Counted from the first letter of the stretch, positions 50,125 to 59,859 are shown. The stretch is 64,000 nt of DNA from Maea johnstoni (GCA_963942565.1 OZ012696.1:25367985-25431984), one strand, 5' to 3'. The notes: generated by a model from the letters alone, not told the origin. Program-made: numbers and translations.

Positions 50125-50284
50125 ACTTGTGATCTTGGAATACTCTACCTAGGTTTAGGCTTAGGGTTAGGAATCAGGTCCAGGGCTAGGATTAGGGTTA
50201 TCTAACCGTAAACCTAGGCCTTACCCTAACCGTATACCTAATTCCAAACCCTAACCCGAGGTAGGGTATTCCAAGATCATAAGT
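50125..50284. repeat. 160-bp hairpin containing telomere-like TTAGGG words
   Basis: The left arm ACTTGTGATCTTGGAATACT pairs with AGGGTATTCCAAGATCATAA at the right, and the inner arms contain CTTAGGGTTAGG and CCCTAACC-type words facing each other. The repeats are degenerate, so this is not a telomere. Confidence 0.85.
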
Positions 50285-50378
50285 TCCATGACATTATTCC
50301 TGACATCTGAGGGGATTTAAAGTCTGCTTATATGATCCAATGTGATATTGTCGAAAAGGCAGGACTATAGGCCGTTAA

Positions 50379-50577
50379 CCTTGCAATGCTGAGGCTACTT
50401 TCGCCCAAAGAACAAGAATGCAAAGAGTTTGAAAACCATCTAAATCTTGTCATATTGGTATTCATTGAAAAGCTCTCTATGAGTACCCATGTGCCAGGGT
50501 TTCAGTCATTTTTCAGTTTTTTTGCATCATTTTGTATTGACCAAATTAGCCATCAGCAGCATAACTCTTAACTATTT
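50379..50577 (-). mobile_element. ~200-bp piggyBac-like miniature element, copy 1
   Basis: In reverse complement it matches 63186-63389 along its length (AAATGATGCA, GACTGAAACCCTGGCA, TGGGTACTCAT). TTAA stands at both ends (50375-50378 and 50578-50581). The ends are slightly degenerate compared with CCC...GGG. Confidence 0.85.
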
Positions 50578-51045
50578 CTGTTTTGAATAATACTTGCATA
50601 AACCAAACCATTATAGCATTGTAATTGTGCTCTAACATTTTTGGCATAAAATGAAACTTTCATGGATAAAAGGTAAAGGTATTCGGTTTATAGTCTTATA
50701 TCCACCGAAGTGCTCACACAACCTTCCTCCCCTAGCAGGCCTGTACACACGGAAACTATCTCAATCCCCCGAGGGATGCTCCAGAGCAGTTGGCAGCATA
50801 TAGCGCACAGGCTCTAAGCACTAACTTATTAATGCTAGATACCCATTCTGCAGCTGGGTAGACTGAGGCAATATGTATTGGAAAAAGACGATGTTGCACT
50901 CCAATAATTCATTCTATTCCAATTAAGGCCTGTCCATGATTAAGGTAATAAATACAATTGGTAATGTAAATCCCAAGAATCGTCCAGATAAAATTAAGCA
51001 TTATATAATAGTTTTGTTTTTGATCGTTCCACGTTTTTATTTCAG

Positions 51046-51132
51046 TGACAACAATGGAAACCACGCAATCAACAACACAGGCGACGTCATCGATATTGTC
51101 TACAGAGAAAGACGATGATGATTCTGATGATG
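51046..51132 (+). CDS. Mini-exon A1 (87 nt, phase 1-1)
   Basis: Acceptor TTTATTTCAG, donor GATG/GTGATT. It encodes TTMETTQSTTQATSS then ILSTEKDDDDSDD, a Thr/Ser/Gln-rich segment with an acidic tail, plausibly an extended O-glycosylated stalk. The GTGATT donor is weak. If the intron is retained, the frame meets TAG two codons later. The start codons ACA ACA ATG are shared only with A6. Confidence 0.72.
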
Positions 51133-51253
51133 GTGATTAGTTAAAATAAAATGAGGATGGGAGTAATAAAGAGGAAATGATAATTAGGAATAAAAAATAT
51201 AACGAATCATGATTTCATAAGGATGGTGGTCATGATATGATAATAGAAAATAA

Positions 51254-51254
<1 letters not shown>

Positions 51255-51287
<33 letters not shown>

Positions 51288-51293
51288 TTGATG

Positions 51294-51340
<47 letters not shown>

Positions 51341-51643
51341 CATAATGATAATAATAATGATAATAAAAATAATAATAATAATAATAATAATGATAATAAT
51401 AATATTGATGATGATGATGATGATGATGATAATAATAATAATAGTAACAATAATGACAATAATATTAATAATAATAATAATAATGATAATAATAATAGTA
51501 ATAGTGATAATAATAATTACAATGATGATAATGATGATAATGATATAATGATAATAAAAATAATAATAATAATAATAATAATAATTATTATTATTATTGT
51601 TATTATTATTATAATTATTATTATTATTATTATTATTATTATT
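51255..51643. repeat. (AAT)n microsatellite in the A1-B1 intron
   Basis: About 390 bp of AAT/ATG trinucleotides changing to ATT at the right end. Asn, Ile or Met-rich ORFs here are artefacts. An equivalent tract lies in every unit. Confidence 0.95.
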
Positions 51644-51745
51644 TTTATCATGTGATGATAATAATGATATTAATAATGCAACACTCAAGATGAAATATGA
51701 CATAACATAGCATGCTTCTGATCATTCCAGATTTTCATACCACAG

Positions 51746-51817
51746 TGACGTCAATGGCAACCACACAAGCGACTAAATTGACTAGTTCTGCCGCACTAGA
51801 AAATCTTGATGAAGATG
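51746..51817 (+). CDS. Mini-exon B1 (72 nt, phase 1-1)
   Basis: Acceptor TTTTCATACCACAG, donor GATG/GTAACT. It encodes TSMATTQATKLTSS then AALENLDED. This is the short B form, without the four-codon M-T-T-Q insertion seen in B2-B4, a property shared with B6. Confidence 0.75.
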
Positions 51818-52093
51818 GTAACTATATGATCATAATGATGATGATAATAATAACCATTGCATGAGGAATATTGATAAAAAATATAGTATAAGATGATGTT
51901 GATGAAATTGATTATGCCAATAATAACTGAATTATTAAACCAGATAATTTCTGAATATATATGTAAGCCTATTCAAATGTAGGCCCGTCCACAATTCAGG
52001 TAATAGAATTGGTTATATCTATTCACAGAATCGTCCAGATATAAGCATTATAGAATAGTTTTGTTGCTGATCCTGCCGAATTTTAAATTCCAG

Positions 52094-52180
52094 TGACGTC
52101 AAAGGAAACCACGCAATCAACAACACAGGCAACTTCATTCATATGGTCTACCGAGAAAGACGATGATGATTCTGATGATG
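52094..52180 (+). CDS. Mini-exon A2 (87 nt, phase 1-1)
   Basis: Acceptor TTAAATTCCAG, donor GATG/GTGATT. It encodes TSKETTQSTTQATSF then IWSTEKDDDDSDD. The TAG readthrough stop is as in A1. Confidence 0.72.
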
Positions 52181-52311
52181 GTGATTAGTTTAAATATAAA
52201 GATGATAGGAGTAACAATGAGGAAATAATAATTATAATGACAATGTTAAGAATAATATATATAACAAATCACGATTTTATAAAGATGGTGGTCATGATAT
52301 GATAATAAGAA

Positions 52312-52360
<49 letters not shown>

Positions 52361-52479
52361 GATAATAATAATAATAATATTAATAATAATACTAATACTA
52401 ATAAGAAGAACGAAGTAATCAAGATGAAATATGACATAACATGACATACTCCTGATCATTCCAGATTTTCATACCACAG

Positions 52480-52563
52480 TGACGTCAATGAAAACCACAC
52501 AAATGACAACTCAAGCGACTACATTGACTAGTTCTGCCGTACTAGAAAATCTTGATGAAAATG
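52480..52563 (+). CDS. Mini-exon B2 (84 nt, phase 1-1)
   Basis: Acceptor TTTTCATACCACAG, donor AATG/GTAACT. It encodes TSMKTTQMTTQATTLTSS then AVLENLDEN. It is the long B form, with an added M-T-T-Q copy compared with B1. Confidence 0.75.
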
Positions 52564-52579
52564 GTAACTATCTGGTTAT

Positions 52580-52728
52580 AATGATTATGATAGCAATAAC
52601 CATTGTATGAAGAATATTGATAAAAAAAAATGTATAAGATGATATTGATGAAATTGATTTTGCCAATAATAACTGAAATATTAAACCAGATAATTTCTGA
52701 ATATATATGTAGGCCCATTCAAATGTAG
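52580..52728. repeat. Left copy of a ~147-bp target-site duplication
   Basis: 149 nt of B-intron sequence from AATGATTATGATAGC to TTCAAATGTAG, repeated at 55107-55253 on the other side of the LINE. The copies differ only in the length of one A run (9 against 7) and one base. Confidence 0.92.
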
Positions 52729-54408
52729 TGCGTGCACTCAGCACTTACACTACAGGAAACGATTTCCGTCGGTCTAGGCGCTGGAAAGAATGTTTTTGTG
52801 GCATATTACGATGTAGCAAAAGCATTTGATAGCGTCTGGATCAACGGACTCTTTTATCAGATACACCAGATGGGGGTAAAAGGCAAAATTTGGCGACTGC
52901 TCTACCAGACTTATCAAATTTTTTGGTGTAAGGTGAGAGTAGGAGGCCTGTACTCAGATTGGTACCATATGGAGTGCGGTATACATCAGGGGGGATTTCT
53001 ATCTCTTCTGAAGTATACCGCATTCATAGACCCATTGATTAGAGAACTAGAAAGCTCAAATTTGGGGTGCAAAGTCGTGGGCATCCCCACCAGTCCGGTG
53101 GGGTATGCCGACGACATGGCCACCAGTAGTGTCTCAAAACAGCGACTAGATAGTGCTCTGGAAGTCGTTAGTGAATATGCCAATAGATGGCGATATTCAT
53201 ATAATGCCGGAAAGAGCGCTATTATGATATACGGCGAGAGCAAGAGGGCCTTTAAGTTGGGAAGCAAAAACAGGACCTTTAAGATATGTGGGGAGAAGGT
53301 CAAAGAAACCGTGGCTTATGACCATGTAGGCATAAAAAATTGCCTATTTAGTAATTACAGACCCCGAACGGAAGAACGTATCAGTAAGGGTAGGCGAGCA
53401 TTTAATGCAATAACTGGGGTAGGGATAAAGAAAAAAGGGATCAGCATGAAGGTCTGTTCCACTTTATTCTGGACTATCATTGCTCCAATACTCACGTACG
53501 GCAGTGAGATATGGGTACTCAGAGGCGATGAAGTGGAAATTCTGAGAAAATTCCAGAGAATGGTTGGTAGAAAATGCCAAAGGCTTCCACCTAATTCGCC
53601 CAACCATGGAGCGTATATGCCACTGGGGTGGATGAGTTTGGACCGGTTCATCCAAGGGAAAAAGATGATGTTTATAAAGACAATCTTAGCACTAGAGGAT
53701 GACGCGATTTGCAAAAGAATCTTAAAGGAAAGATTGCTGGAATTTTCTCAGAATCGAAACAAAGCCAAGCTGAACGAACATGACAGCCCCATTTTTGAAA
53801 TATTTAATGTGTGTGTCGATCTGGGATTGTACGAAACGTGCATGAATATGATCCACAGGGAACATATATACTCAAAACCTCAGTGGAGGAAAATAGTATG
53901 GGATGCCGTATGGTCAAAAGAGGACGGAGATTGTAATCTCTTATATAAGGAAGTGAGAAATGTCCCTTTGATGTTTAGTAAAATTGATAAAACATTTTAC
54001 CTCCTGTGGTGGATTCTGTCCGACAAAGTACCTAGAATGATGGGTATATGTGAGGAAATGGCCGCAATAGTCACAGAATCAAGTTTATTAAAAGCAAATG
54101 ACGTAAGACTGAAAGGTTGTTCGTTCTGGGCAAGAACATGCGAGAGATGTGACTATGGGACCATAGAGAACGCGAGGCACTTAATAATGCAATGCCCTTT
54201 TTTCGATGAAAACAGGAGAGAGATGTATAGAGAATTAGAAGATTTACAGTGTGAGGAAATTACTGAGGCACTCTCTAACCCGCAGAACACACTCTCACTC
54301 GTTCTAGGGAAGCAACCGGAGAATATGTCATTAGCCAATATGCTTAATCTGTGTATGATTACCGGTAAACATATATCTAGGATGTATGACACGGCTATAC
54401 AAAGGTAA
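52729..54408 (+). CDS. LINE ORF2 fragment: reverse transcriptase and zinc knuckle, 559 aa
   Basis: An uninterrupted frame from C-V-H-S-A-L-T-L-Q to TAA. Visible are YYDVAKAFDSVWINGLF, CGIHQGGFLSL, GYADDMATS (catalytic, near 53104), the Y-L-L-W-W block and the knuckle C-E-R-C...H-L-I-M-Q-C near 54140-54200. It is colinear with the fragments at 417, 4300 and the full ORF2 at 44584, but clearly a different family. It lacks the endonuclease and the first RT motifs, and the first codon shown is not a start. Confidence 0.92.
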   Translation, partial: CVHSALTLQETISVGLGAGKNVFVAYYDVAKAFDSVWINGLFYQIHQMGVKGKIWRLLYQTYQIFWCKVRVGGLYSDWYHMECGIHQGGFLSLLKYTAFIDPLIRELESSNLGCKVVGIPTSPVGYADDMATSSVSKQRLDSALEVVSEYANRWRYSYNAGKSAIMIYGESKRAFKLGSKNRTFKICGEKVKETVAYDHVGIKNCLFSNYRPRTEERISKGRRAFNAITGVGIKKKGISMKVCSTLFWTIIAPILTYGSEIWVLRGDEVEILRKFQRMVGRKCQRLPPNSPNHGAYMPLGWMSLDRFIQGKKMMFIKTILALEDDAICKRILKERLLEFSQNRNKAKLNEHDSPIFEIFNVCVDLGLYETCMNMIHREHIYSKPQWRKIVWDAVWSKEDGDCNLLYKEVRNVPLMFSKIDKTFYLLWWILSDKVPRMMGICEEMAAIVTESSLLKANDVRLKGCSFWARTCERCDYGTIENARHLIMQCPFFDENRREMYRELEDLQCEEITEALSNPQNTLSLVLGKQPENMSLANMLNLCMITGKHISRMYDTAIQR

Positions 54409-55106
54409 TTAAAGATAACTTGAGTACAGCGATCACAGACAAAAGGCGGTCGAGACGCGGACATGCGGTATACAGAGCCTAGAGCCTAGGCTGCAAAAAG
54501 TCGCATGTCTTCTCTATGATTTAACAGTGGAATATTAGTAAATGCTGTATATACGTTAGTTTGGTTTTCTTGCGCAAAAGTCGCAATTCATGTTATTCCA
54601 GTGTTTTCTACTAACAATTTCCAGTTGGTTTATGGAAAATAACTTTTGCTGTATGAGGGTACAAAGGTAAAGCTTCTATTTACTTGTTGGAAAACAATGT
54701 AAGCGCTCTCCGTTAAATGTTGACAAGACTAAAAGTTCTTAGTTTATGAGGCCGTAGAGCTAGTCGTTCGGGGTCTTATTTGTTTCTTGTCACCGATAAA
54801 CGTAACACCAGTACACCTCTCTCTGTAGACTTTGTATTACGTAACCTAGTAGATAGGCACAGCACACGTTCAGGTGTGTTTCTTTCGATTTTTGGTAACC
54901 CGTGCCGAAACTTCTGTAATATGTCGTTCTATATCTTACCAGATGTTTAGAGTAAACAATGGACGGTTTTCTTTCGCGTAAAATGTATTTCTTCGTATGC
55001 CTGTAATTTTTTACTTTTCTGTGTTTTGTTTTGTATTTGATTTGAAAAAACAGTATTAGTGTGAATTTGTACCTTGTGTATAGTCAATAAACATACAATA
55101 CAATAC
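52729..55106 (+). mobile_element. 5'-truncated LINE in the lectin-gene intron
   Basis: It starts abruptly in the RT coding sequence at TGCGTGCACTCAGC and ends after a ~700-bp 3' UTR in GTCAATAAACATACAATAC, an AATAAA followed by short ACAAT-type repeats. It is flanked by ~147-bp direct repeats of intron sequence. It interrupts unit 2 without touching an exon. The frame is open throughout, and the flanks are almost identical, so the insertion is young. Confidence 0.93.
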
Positions 55107-55253
55107 AATGATTATGATAGCAATAACCATTGTATGAAGAATATTGATAAAAAAATGTATAAGATGATATTGATGAAATTGATTTTGCCAATAATAACTG
55201 AAATATTAAACCAAATAATTTCTGAATATATATGTAGGCCCATTCAAATGTAG
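55107..55253. repeat. Right copy of the ~147-bp target-site duplication
   Basis: Repeats 52580-52728 and then continues into native intron (GCCCGTCCATAATT), as in the neighbouring units. Confidence 0.92.
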
Positions 55254-55456
55254 GCCCGTCCATAATTAAGGTAATAGAATTGATAATGTGATGACCATAA
55301 AATAAAGAATATTGCTAGAGAAATACATAAAACGATGTTGATGAATTTGATATCGCCAATAATAGTTAAATTATCAAACGAGATGATTTCTGAATAAAGA
55401 TGTAGGCCCAGTCAAATAAAGGCCTGTTTCTGATTATTCCACATTTTGGATTTCAG

Positions 55457-55540
55457 TGACGTCAGTGGAAACCACGCTATCAACAACACAGGATACATCA
55501 TTGATATGGTCTTCAAAGAAAGACGGTGATTCTGATGATG
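55457..55540 (+). CDS. Mini-exon A3 (84 nt, phase 1-1)
   Basis: Acceptor TTTTGGATTTCAG, donor GATG/GTGATC. It encodes TSVETTLSTTQDTSL then IWSSKKDGDSDD, one codon shorter in the acidic tail. Here the codon after the donor is CAG instead of TAG, so retention would extend the frame by ~40 residues (GDQFQYKDDGSNNEE onward). Confidence 0.7.
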
Positions 55541-55671
55541 GTGATCAGTTTCAATATAAAGATGATGGGAGTAACAATGAGGAAATAATAATTATAATGA
55601 CAATGATAAGAATAATATATATAACAAATCACGATTTTATAAGGATGGTGGTCATGATATGATAATAAAAA

Positions 55672-55724
<53 letters not shown>

Positions 55725-55812
55725 GTAATGATAATAATAAGAAGGAAGTACTCAAGTTGAAATATGACATAACATGACATACTCCTGATCATTCCAGATT
55801 TTCATACCACAG

Positions 55813-55896
55813 TGACGTCAATGAAAACCACACAAATGACAACTCAAGCGACTACATTGACTAGTTCTGCCGCACTAGAAAATCTTGATGAAAATG
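55813..55896 (+). CDS. Mini-exon B3 (84 nt, phase 1-1)
   Basis: Acceptor TTTTCATACCACAG, donor AATG/GTAACT. It encodes TSMKTTQMTTQATTLTSS then AALENLDEN and differs from B2 by one residue. Confidence 0.75.
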
Positions 55897-56169
55897 GTAA
55901 CTATCTGGTTATAATGATTATGATAGCAATAACCATTGTATGAAGAATATTGATAAAAAATGTATAAGATGATGTTGATGGAATTGATTTTGCCAATAAT
56001 AACTGAATTATTAAACAAGATAATTTCTGAATATGTAAGTAGGCCCATTCAAATGTAGTCCCGTCCATAATTTAGGTAATAGAATTGGTTATATCATTCC
56101 GCAGATTCGTCCAGATATAAGCATTATAGAATAGTTTTGTTGCTGATCCTGCCAAATTTTTAATTTTAG

Positions 56170-56256
56170 TAACATCAGAGGAAACCATGCAATCGACAAG
56201 ACGGGCGACTTCAATCATATGGTCTACCGAGAAAGACGACGATAATTCTGATGATG
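56170..56256 (+). CDS. Mini-exon A4 (87 nt, phase 1-1)
   Basis: Acceptor TTAATTTTAG, donor GATG/GTGATC. It encodes TSEETMQSTRRATSI then IWSTEKDDDNSDD. Thr-Gln pairs are partly lost (T-M-Q, T-R-R). Readthrough stays open (CAG) as in A3. Confidence 0.68.
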
Positions 56257-56387
56257 GTGATCAGTTTATATATAAAGAGGATGGGAATAACAATGAGGAA
56301 ATAATAATTATAATGACAATGATAAGAATAAGATATATAACAAATCACGATTTTATAAGGATGGTGGTCATGATATGATAATAAAAA

Positions 56388-56425
<38 letters not shown>

Positions 56426-56513
56426 GTAATGATAATAAGAAGAAGGAAATACTCAAGATGAACTATGACATAACATGGCATACTTCTGATCATTCCAGAT
56501 TTTCATACCACAG

Positions 56514-56597
56514 TGACGTCAATGAAAAACAACCAAATGACAACTCAAGCGACTACATTGACTAGTCCCGCTGCCAAAGACAAGCTTGATGAAGATG
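56514..56597 (+). CDS. Mini-exon B4 (84 nt, phase 1-1)
   Basis: Acceptor TTTTCATACCACAG, donor GATG/GTAACT. It encodes TSMKNNQMTTQATTLTS then PAAKDKLDED: the long B form with a diverged tail. Confidence 0.72.
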
Positions 56598-56877
56598 GTA
56601 ACTATATGATTATAATGATGATGATAGTAATAACCATTAAATGAAGAATATTGATAAGAAGATATATAAGATTATGTTGATGAAATTGATTTTGCCAATG
56701 ATAACTGAATTATTAATATTAAACCAGATAATTTCTGAATACATATGTAGGCCCATTCAAATGCAAGCCCGTCCATAATTTATGTAATATAATTGGTTAT
56801 GTAAATCCGCAGAATCGTCCAGATCAAAGCATTATAGACAAGTTTTGTTTCTGATCATTCCAAATTTTAACTTTTAG

Positions 56878-56964
56878 TGACATCAGCGAAAACCACACAA
56901 TCAACAACACAGGCGACGTCATTGATACAGTCTACAGAGAAAGACGATGATGATTCTGATGATG
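56878..56964 (+). CDS. Mini-exon A5 (87 nt, phase 1-1)
   Basis: Acceptor TTAACTTTTAG, donor GATG/GTGATT. It encodes TSAKTTQSTTQATSL then IQSTEKDDDDSDD. Readthrough meets TAG. Its partner B5 is missing. Confidence 0.7.
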
Positions 56965-57064
56965 GTGATTAGTTTAAATATATATGATAAGGATAGGAGT
57001 AATAATGAGGAAATGAAATATCAATTATAATGACAATGATATGAATGAGAAAAAATAAGAATCA

Positions 57065-57080
57065 TACCACAACAACAACA

Positions 57081-57178
<98 letters not shown>

Positions 57179-57203
57179 TAATAATAATAATAATGATGAT
57201 ATC

Positions 57204-57266
<63 letters not shown>

Positions 57267-57403
57267 AATAATAGTAATAATGATAATGAGGCACGACAGG
57301 TTTAGTAAGTTTCTGATCATATCATGATCATATAATAAAAATATAAGTAATAATAATAATAATGATAATAATAATAATGATAATAATAATAATAATATTA
57401 ATG

Positions 57404-57455
<52 letters not shown>

Positions 57456-57500
57456 TAATATAATAATAATAATAATAATGATGATGATGATGATGAAATA
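57065..57500. repeat. Compound (ACT)n/(AAT)n/(ATG)n microsatellite in unit 5
   Basis: CTA repeats are followed by a long AAT run, a short unique stretch and another AAT/ATG run. This is the longest of the intronic trinucleotide tracts, next to the site where exon B5 is missing. Confidence 0.95.
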
Positions 57501-57519
57501 CTCAAGATGAAATATGACA

Positions 57520-57600
57520 TAACATGGCTTACTTCTGATCATTCCAGATTTTCATTCCACAGTTAATAATGATGATAGAAATGACCATTATAAGAAGAAT
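57520..57600 (+). pseudogene. Site of missing mini-exon B5
   Basis: The B-exon upstream landmark CTGATCATTCCAGATTTTCA and the acceptor CCACAG (ending 57562) are present. The sequence then runs directly into the downstream intron block (AATGATGATAGAAATGACCAT) with no exon between. Unit 5 has lost B5 by a clean internal deletion. Because the exon is phase 1-1, the reading frame of the transcript is unaffected. Confidence 0.8.
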
Positions 57601-57825
57601 ATTGATAAAAAATATAAGATGATTTTAGCTACACCTAAGCAAATCGAAACATAAGTTAGATGGATTTGAAAAAGACGTCCTTGCACTCCAATAATTCAAT
57701 TTATTCCAAAGTAGGCCCGTCCATAATTTAGATAATGGATTTGGTTATGTAAATCAACAGAATCGTCCAGGTATAAGCATTATATAATAGTTTTGTTTCT
57801 GATCGTTCCATATTTTAAATTTCAC

Positions 57826-57912
57826 TGACAACAATGGAAACCACGAAATCAACAAGAGAGGCGGCATCACTGATATGGTCTACGCAGAAAGACAATAATG
57901 GTTCTGATGATG
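57826..57912 (+). pseudogene. Mini-exon A6, acceptor AG mutated
   Basis: The frame TTMETTKSTREAASL then IWSTQKDNNGSDD is preserved, and the donor GATG/GTGATC is as in the other A exons. The base pair before the exon is AC (TTTCAC) where the others have AG, so this acceptor should not be used. Erosion of the acidic tail (D-N-N-G) fits relaxed constraint. Confidence 0.72.
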
Positions 57913-58059
57913 GTGATCAGTTGAAATATATATAATAAGGATAGGAGTAATAATGAGGAAATAAAATGTCACTTATAATGACAATGATAAGAATGAGAAA
58001 AAAACGAATCATGATTTTATAAAGATGGTGGTCATGATATGATGATGAAAAATAAAATA

Positions 58060-58300
58060 AGATATAATAATAATACTAATAATAATAATAACGATAATAA
58101 TAATAACAATAATATTAATGATGATGATGATGATGATGATAATAAAAATAGTAATAATAATAAAATTAATAATAATAATGATAAAAACGATAATAATAAT
58201 AATAATAATGATAATAATAATGATAATAATAATAAAATTAATAATAATAATAGTTATAATGATAATAATAATAATAATAATGATAATAATAATATCGAAA
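58060..58300. repeat. (AAT)n microsatellite in the A6-B6 intron
   Basis: AAT/ATG/AAC trinucleotide tract at the same relative place as in units 1-5. Shorter equivalents are at 52315-52400, 55672-55730 and 56388-56430. Confidence 0.93.
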
Positions 58301-58364
58301 TACTCAAGATGAAATATGACATAACATAGCATGCTTCTGATCATTCCAGATTTTCATACCACAG

Positions 58365-58436
58365 TGATGTCAATGGAAACCACACAAGCGACTACATTGA
58401 CTAGTTCTGCCGCACTAGAAAAACTTGATAAAAATG
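58365..58436 (+). CDS. Mini-exon B6 (72 nt, phase 1-1)
   Basis: Acceptor TTTTCATACCACAG, donor AATG/GTAACT. It encodes MSMETTQATTLTSS then AALEKLDKN. It is the short form, like B1. It is the last recognisable unit; no terminal exon with a membrane anchor or stop could be identified further right with confidence. Confidence 0.72.
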
Positions 58437-58717
58437 GTAACTATATGATCATAATGATGATGACAATAGAAACCATAATATGAAGAATAGTAATAAAAAT
58501 ATAAGATTATGATGATGAATTCTATATTGTCAATGATAATTACATTATAAAACGAGATAATGTCTGAATAAATACGTTAACAATTTAGTATACGTTTATG
58601 TTACTCAACACCAATGTCATTCATTGTGGGCGAACCAGCCCTTTTTATAATGCAAATGCAAATAAAACACCGACGGCAACCCCTTTTGACCGTGGGTATA
58701 GGAGCGTGTGTGCGTGC

Positions 58718-58719
<2 letters not shown>
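58437..58719. other. End of array and unique flank
   Basis: Unit intron landmarks continue to about 58590 and then end. Nothing further is recognised before the minisatellite. Confidence 0.6.
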
Positions 58720-58774
<55 letters not shown>

Positions 58775-58804
58775 CTGGGTACTTAGCCAGTGTGTGTGTG
58801 TGTG

Positions 58805-58869
<65 letters not shown>

Positions 58870-58916
58870 GCTGGGTATACAGAGAGAGAGAGCGAGTGTG
58901 TGTTTGAGAGTGTGTA

Positions 58917-58952
<36 letters not shown>

Positions 58953-58993
58953 GGTGCTGGGTATACAGAGAGAGAGCGAGTGTGTGTATGTAC

Positions 58994-59053
<60 letters not shown>

Positions 59054-59098
59054 GCTGGGTATACAGAGAGAGAGCGAGTGTGTGTTTGAGTGTGTGTA

Positions 59099-59157
<59 letters not shown>

Positions 59158-59203
59158 AAGAGAGGGTGCTGGGTATACAGAGAGAGAGCGAGTGTGTGTT
59201 TGA

Positions 59204-59251
<48 letters not shown>

Positions 59252-59296
59252 GCTGGGTATACAGAGAGAGAGCGAGTGTGTGTTTGAGTGTGTGTA

Positions 59297-59329
<33 letters not shown>

Positions 59330-59364
59330 GGGTGCTGGGTATACAGAGAGAGCGAGTGTGTGTA

Positions 59365-59430
<66 letters not shown>
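58720..59430. repeat. GA/GT-rich minisatellite, six copies of an 82-114 bp unit
   Basis: The core GGTGCTGGGTATACAGAGAG starts at about 58867, 58953, 59051, 59165, 59249 and 59331, each copy followed by CGAGTGTGTGT and a variable (GA)n run. Ser-Leu and Arg-Glu repeat ORFs in it are not genes. Confidence 0.95.
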
Positions 59431-59435
<5 letters not shown>

Positions 59436-59618
59436 CATTCTGCATCACTTACACTGCGATACTAGTACCTGGAACCGTTGCTGTCCCTGAAGTACTGTAA
59501 CCATCAAAGGGTAAGTTATGATACCTTCATTTATACTCATTATGTAAAATGTGATTGAAACATTTCATCATACAATTAAATGCAAATAAATACAGCCAAT
59601 ATTAAGCAATCGCTATTA

Positions 59619-59695
59619 TGTAACAATGTAATAGAGAAAACATACATTATATCTATCTATATATCTATATCTATCTATCTATCTATCTCTCTCTC

Positions 59696-59789
<94 letters not shown>

Positions 59790-59792
59790 CTA

Positions 59793-59859
<67 letters not shown>

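Larger units (their letters stand above)
51046..58436 (+). repeat. Tandem array of six A+B mini-exon units in one gene
   Basis: Six units in the same direction, each with an A mini-exon, an intron with an (AAT)n tract, a B mini-exon and a second intron. The native period is ~0.7-1.05 kb; the unit 2 to 3 interval is stretched by a LINE. A and B are themselves related (both start V-T-S/T and contain TTQ and QAT). Repeated intron landmarks are GGTGGTCATGATATGATAATA, CTGATCATTCCAGATTTTCA, TATTAAACCAGATAA and CATTCAAATGTAGGCCCGTC. Confidence 0.92.

Noticed and set aside
50125-50284. Interstitial telomere
   Set aside because: Words are degenerate and arranged as an inverted hairpin, not a telomeric array.
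51230-58344. Ile-, Asn- and Leu-rich ORFs
   Set aside because: They follow AAT/ATT trinucleotide repeats within introns of the mini-exon array.
58617-59490. Ser-Leu and Arg-Glu repeat ORFs of up to 273 codons
   Set aside because: They translate the GA/GT minisatellite in several frames on both strands.
59431-59511. Terminal exon of the lectin gene before GTAAGT at 59511
   Set aside because: Continuing in phase 1 gives only about ten residues before a stop, the acceptor cannot be told apart within the GA repeat, and no conserved sequence supports it.
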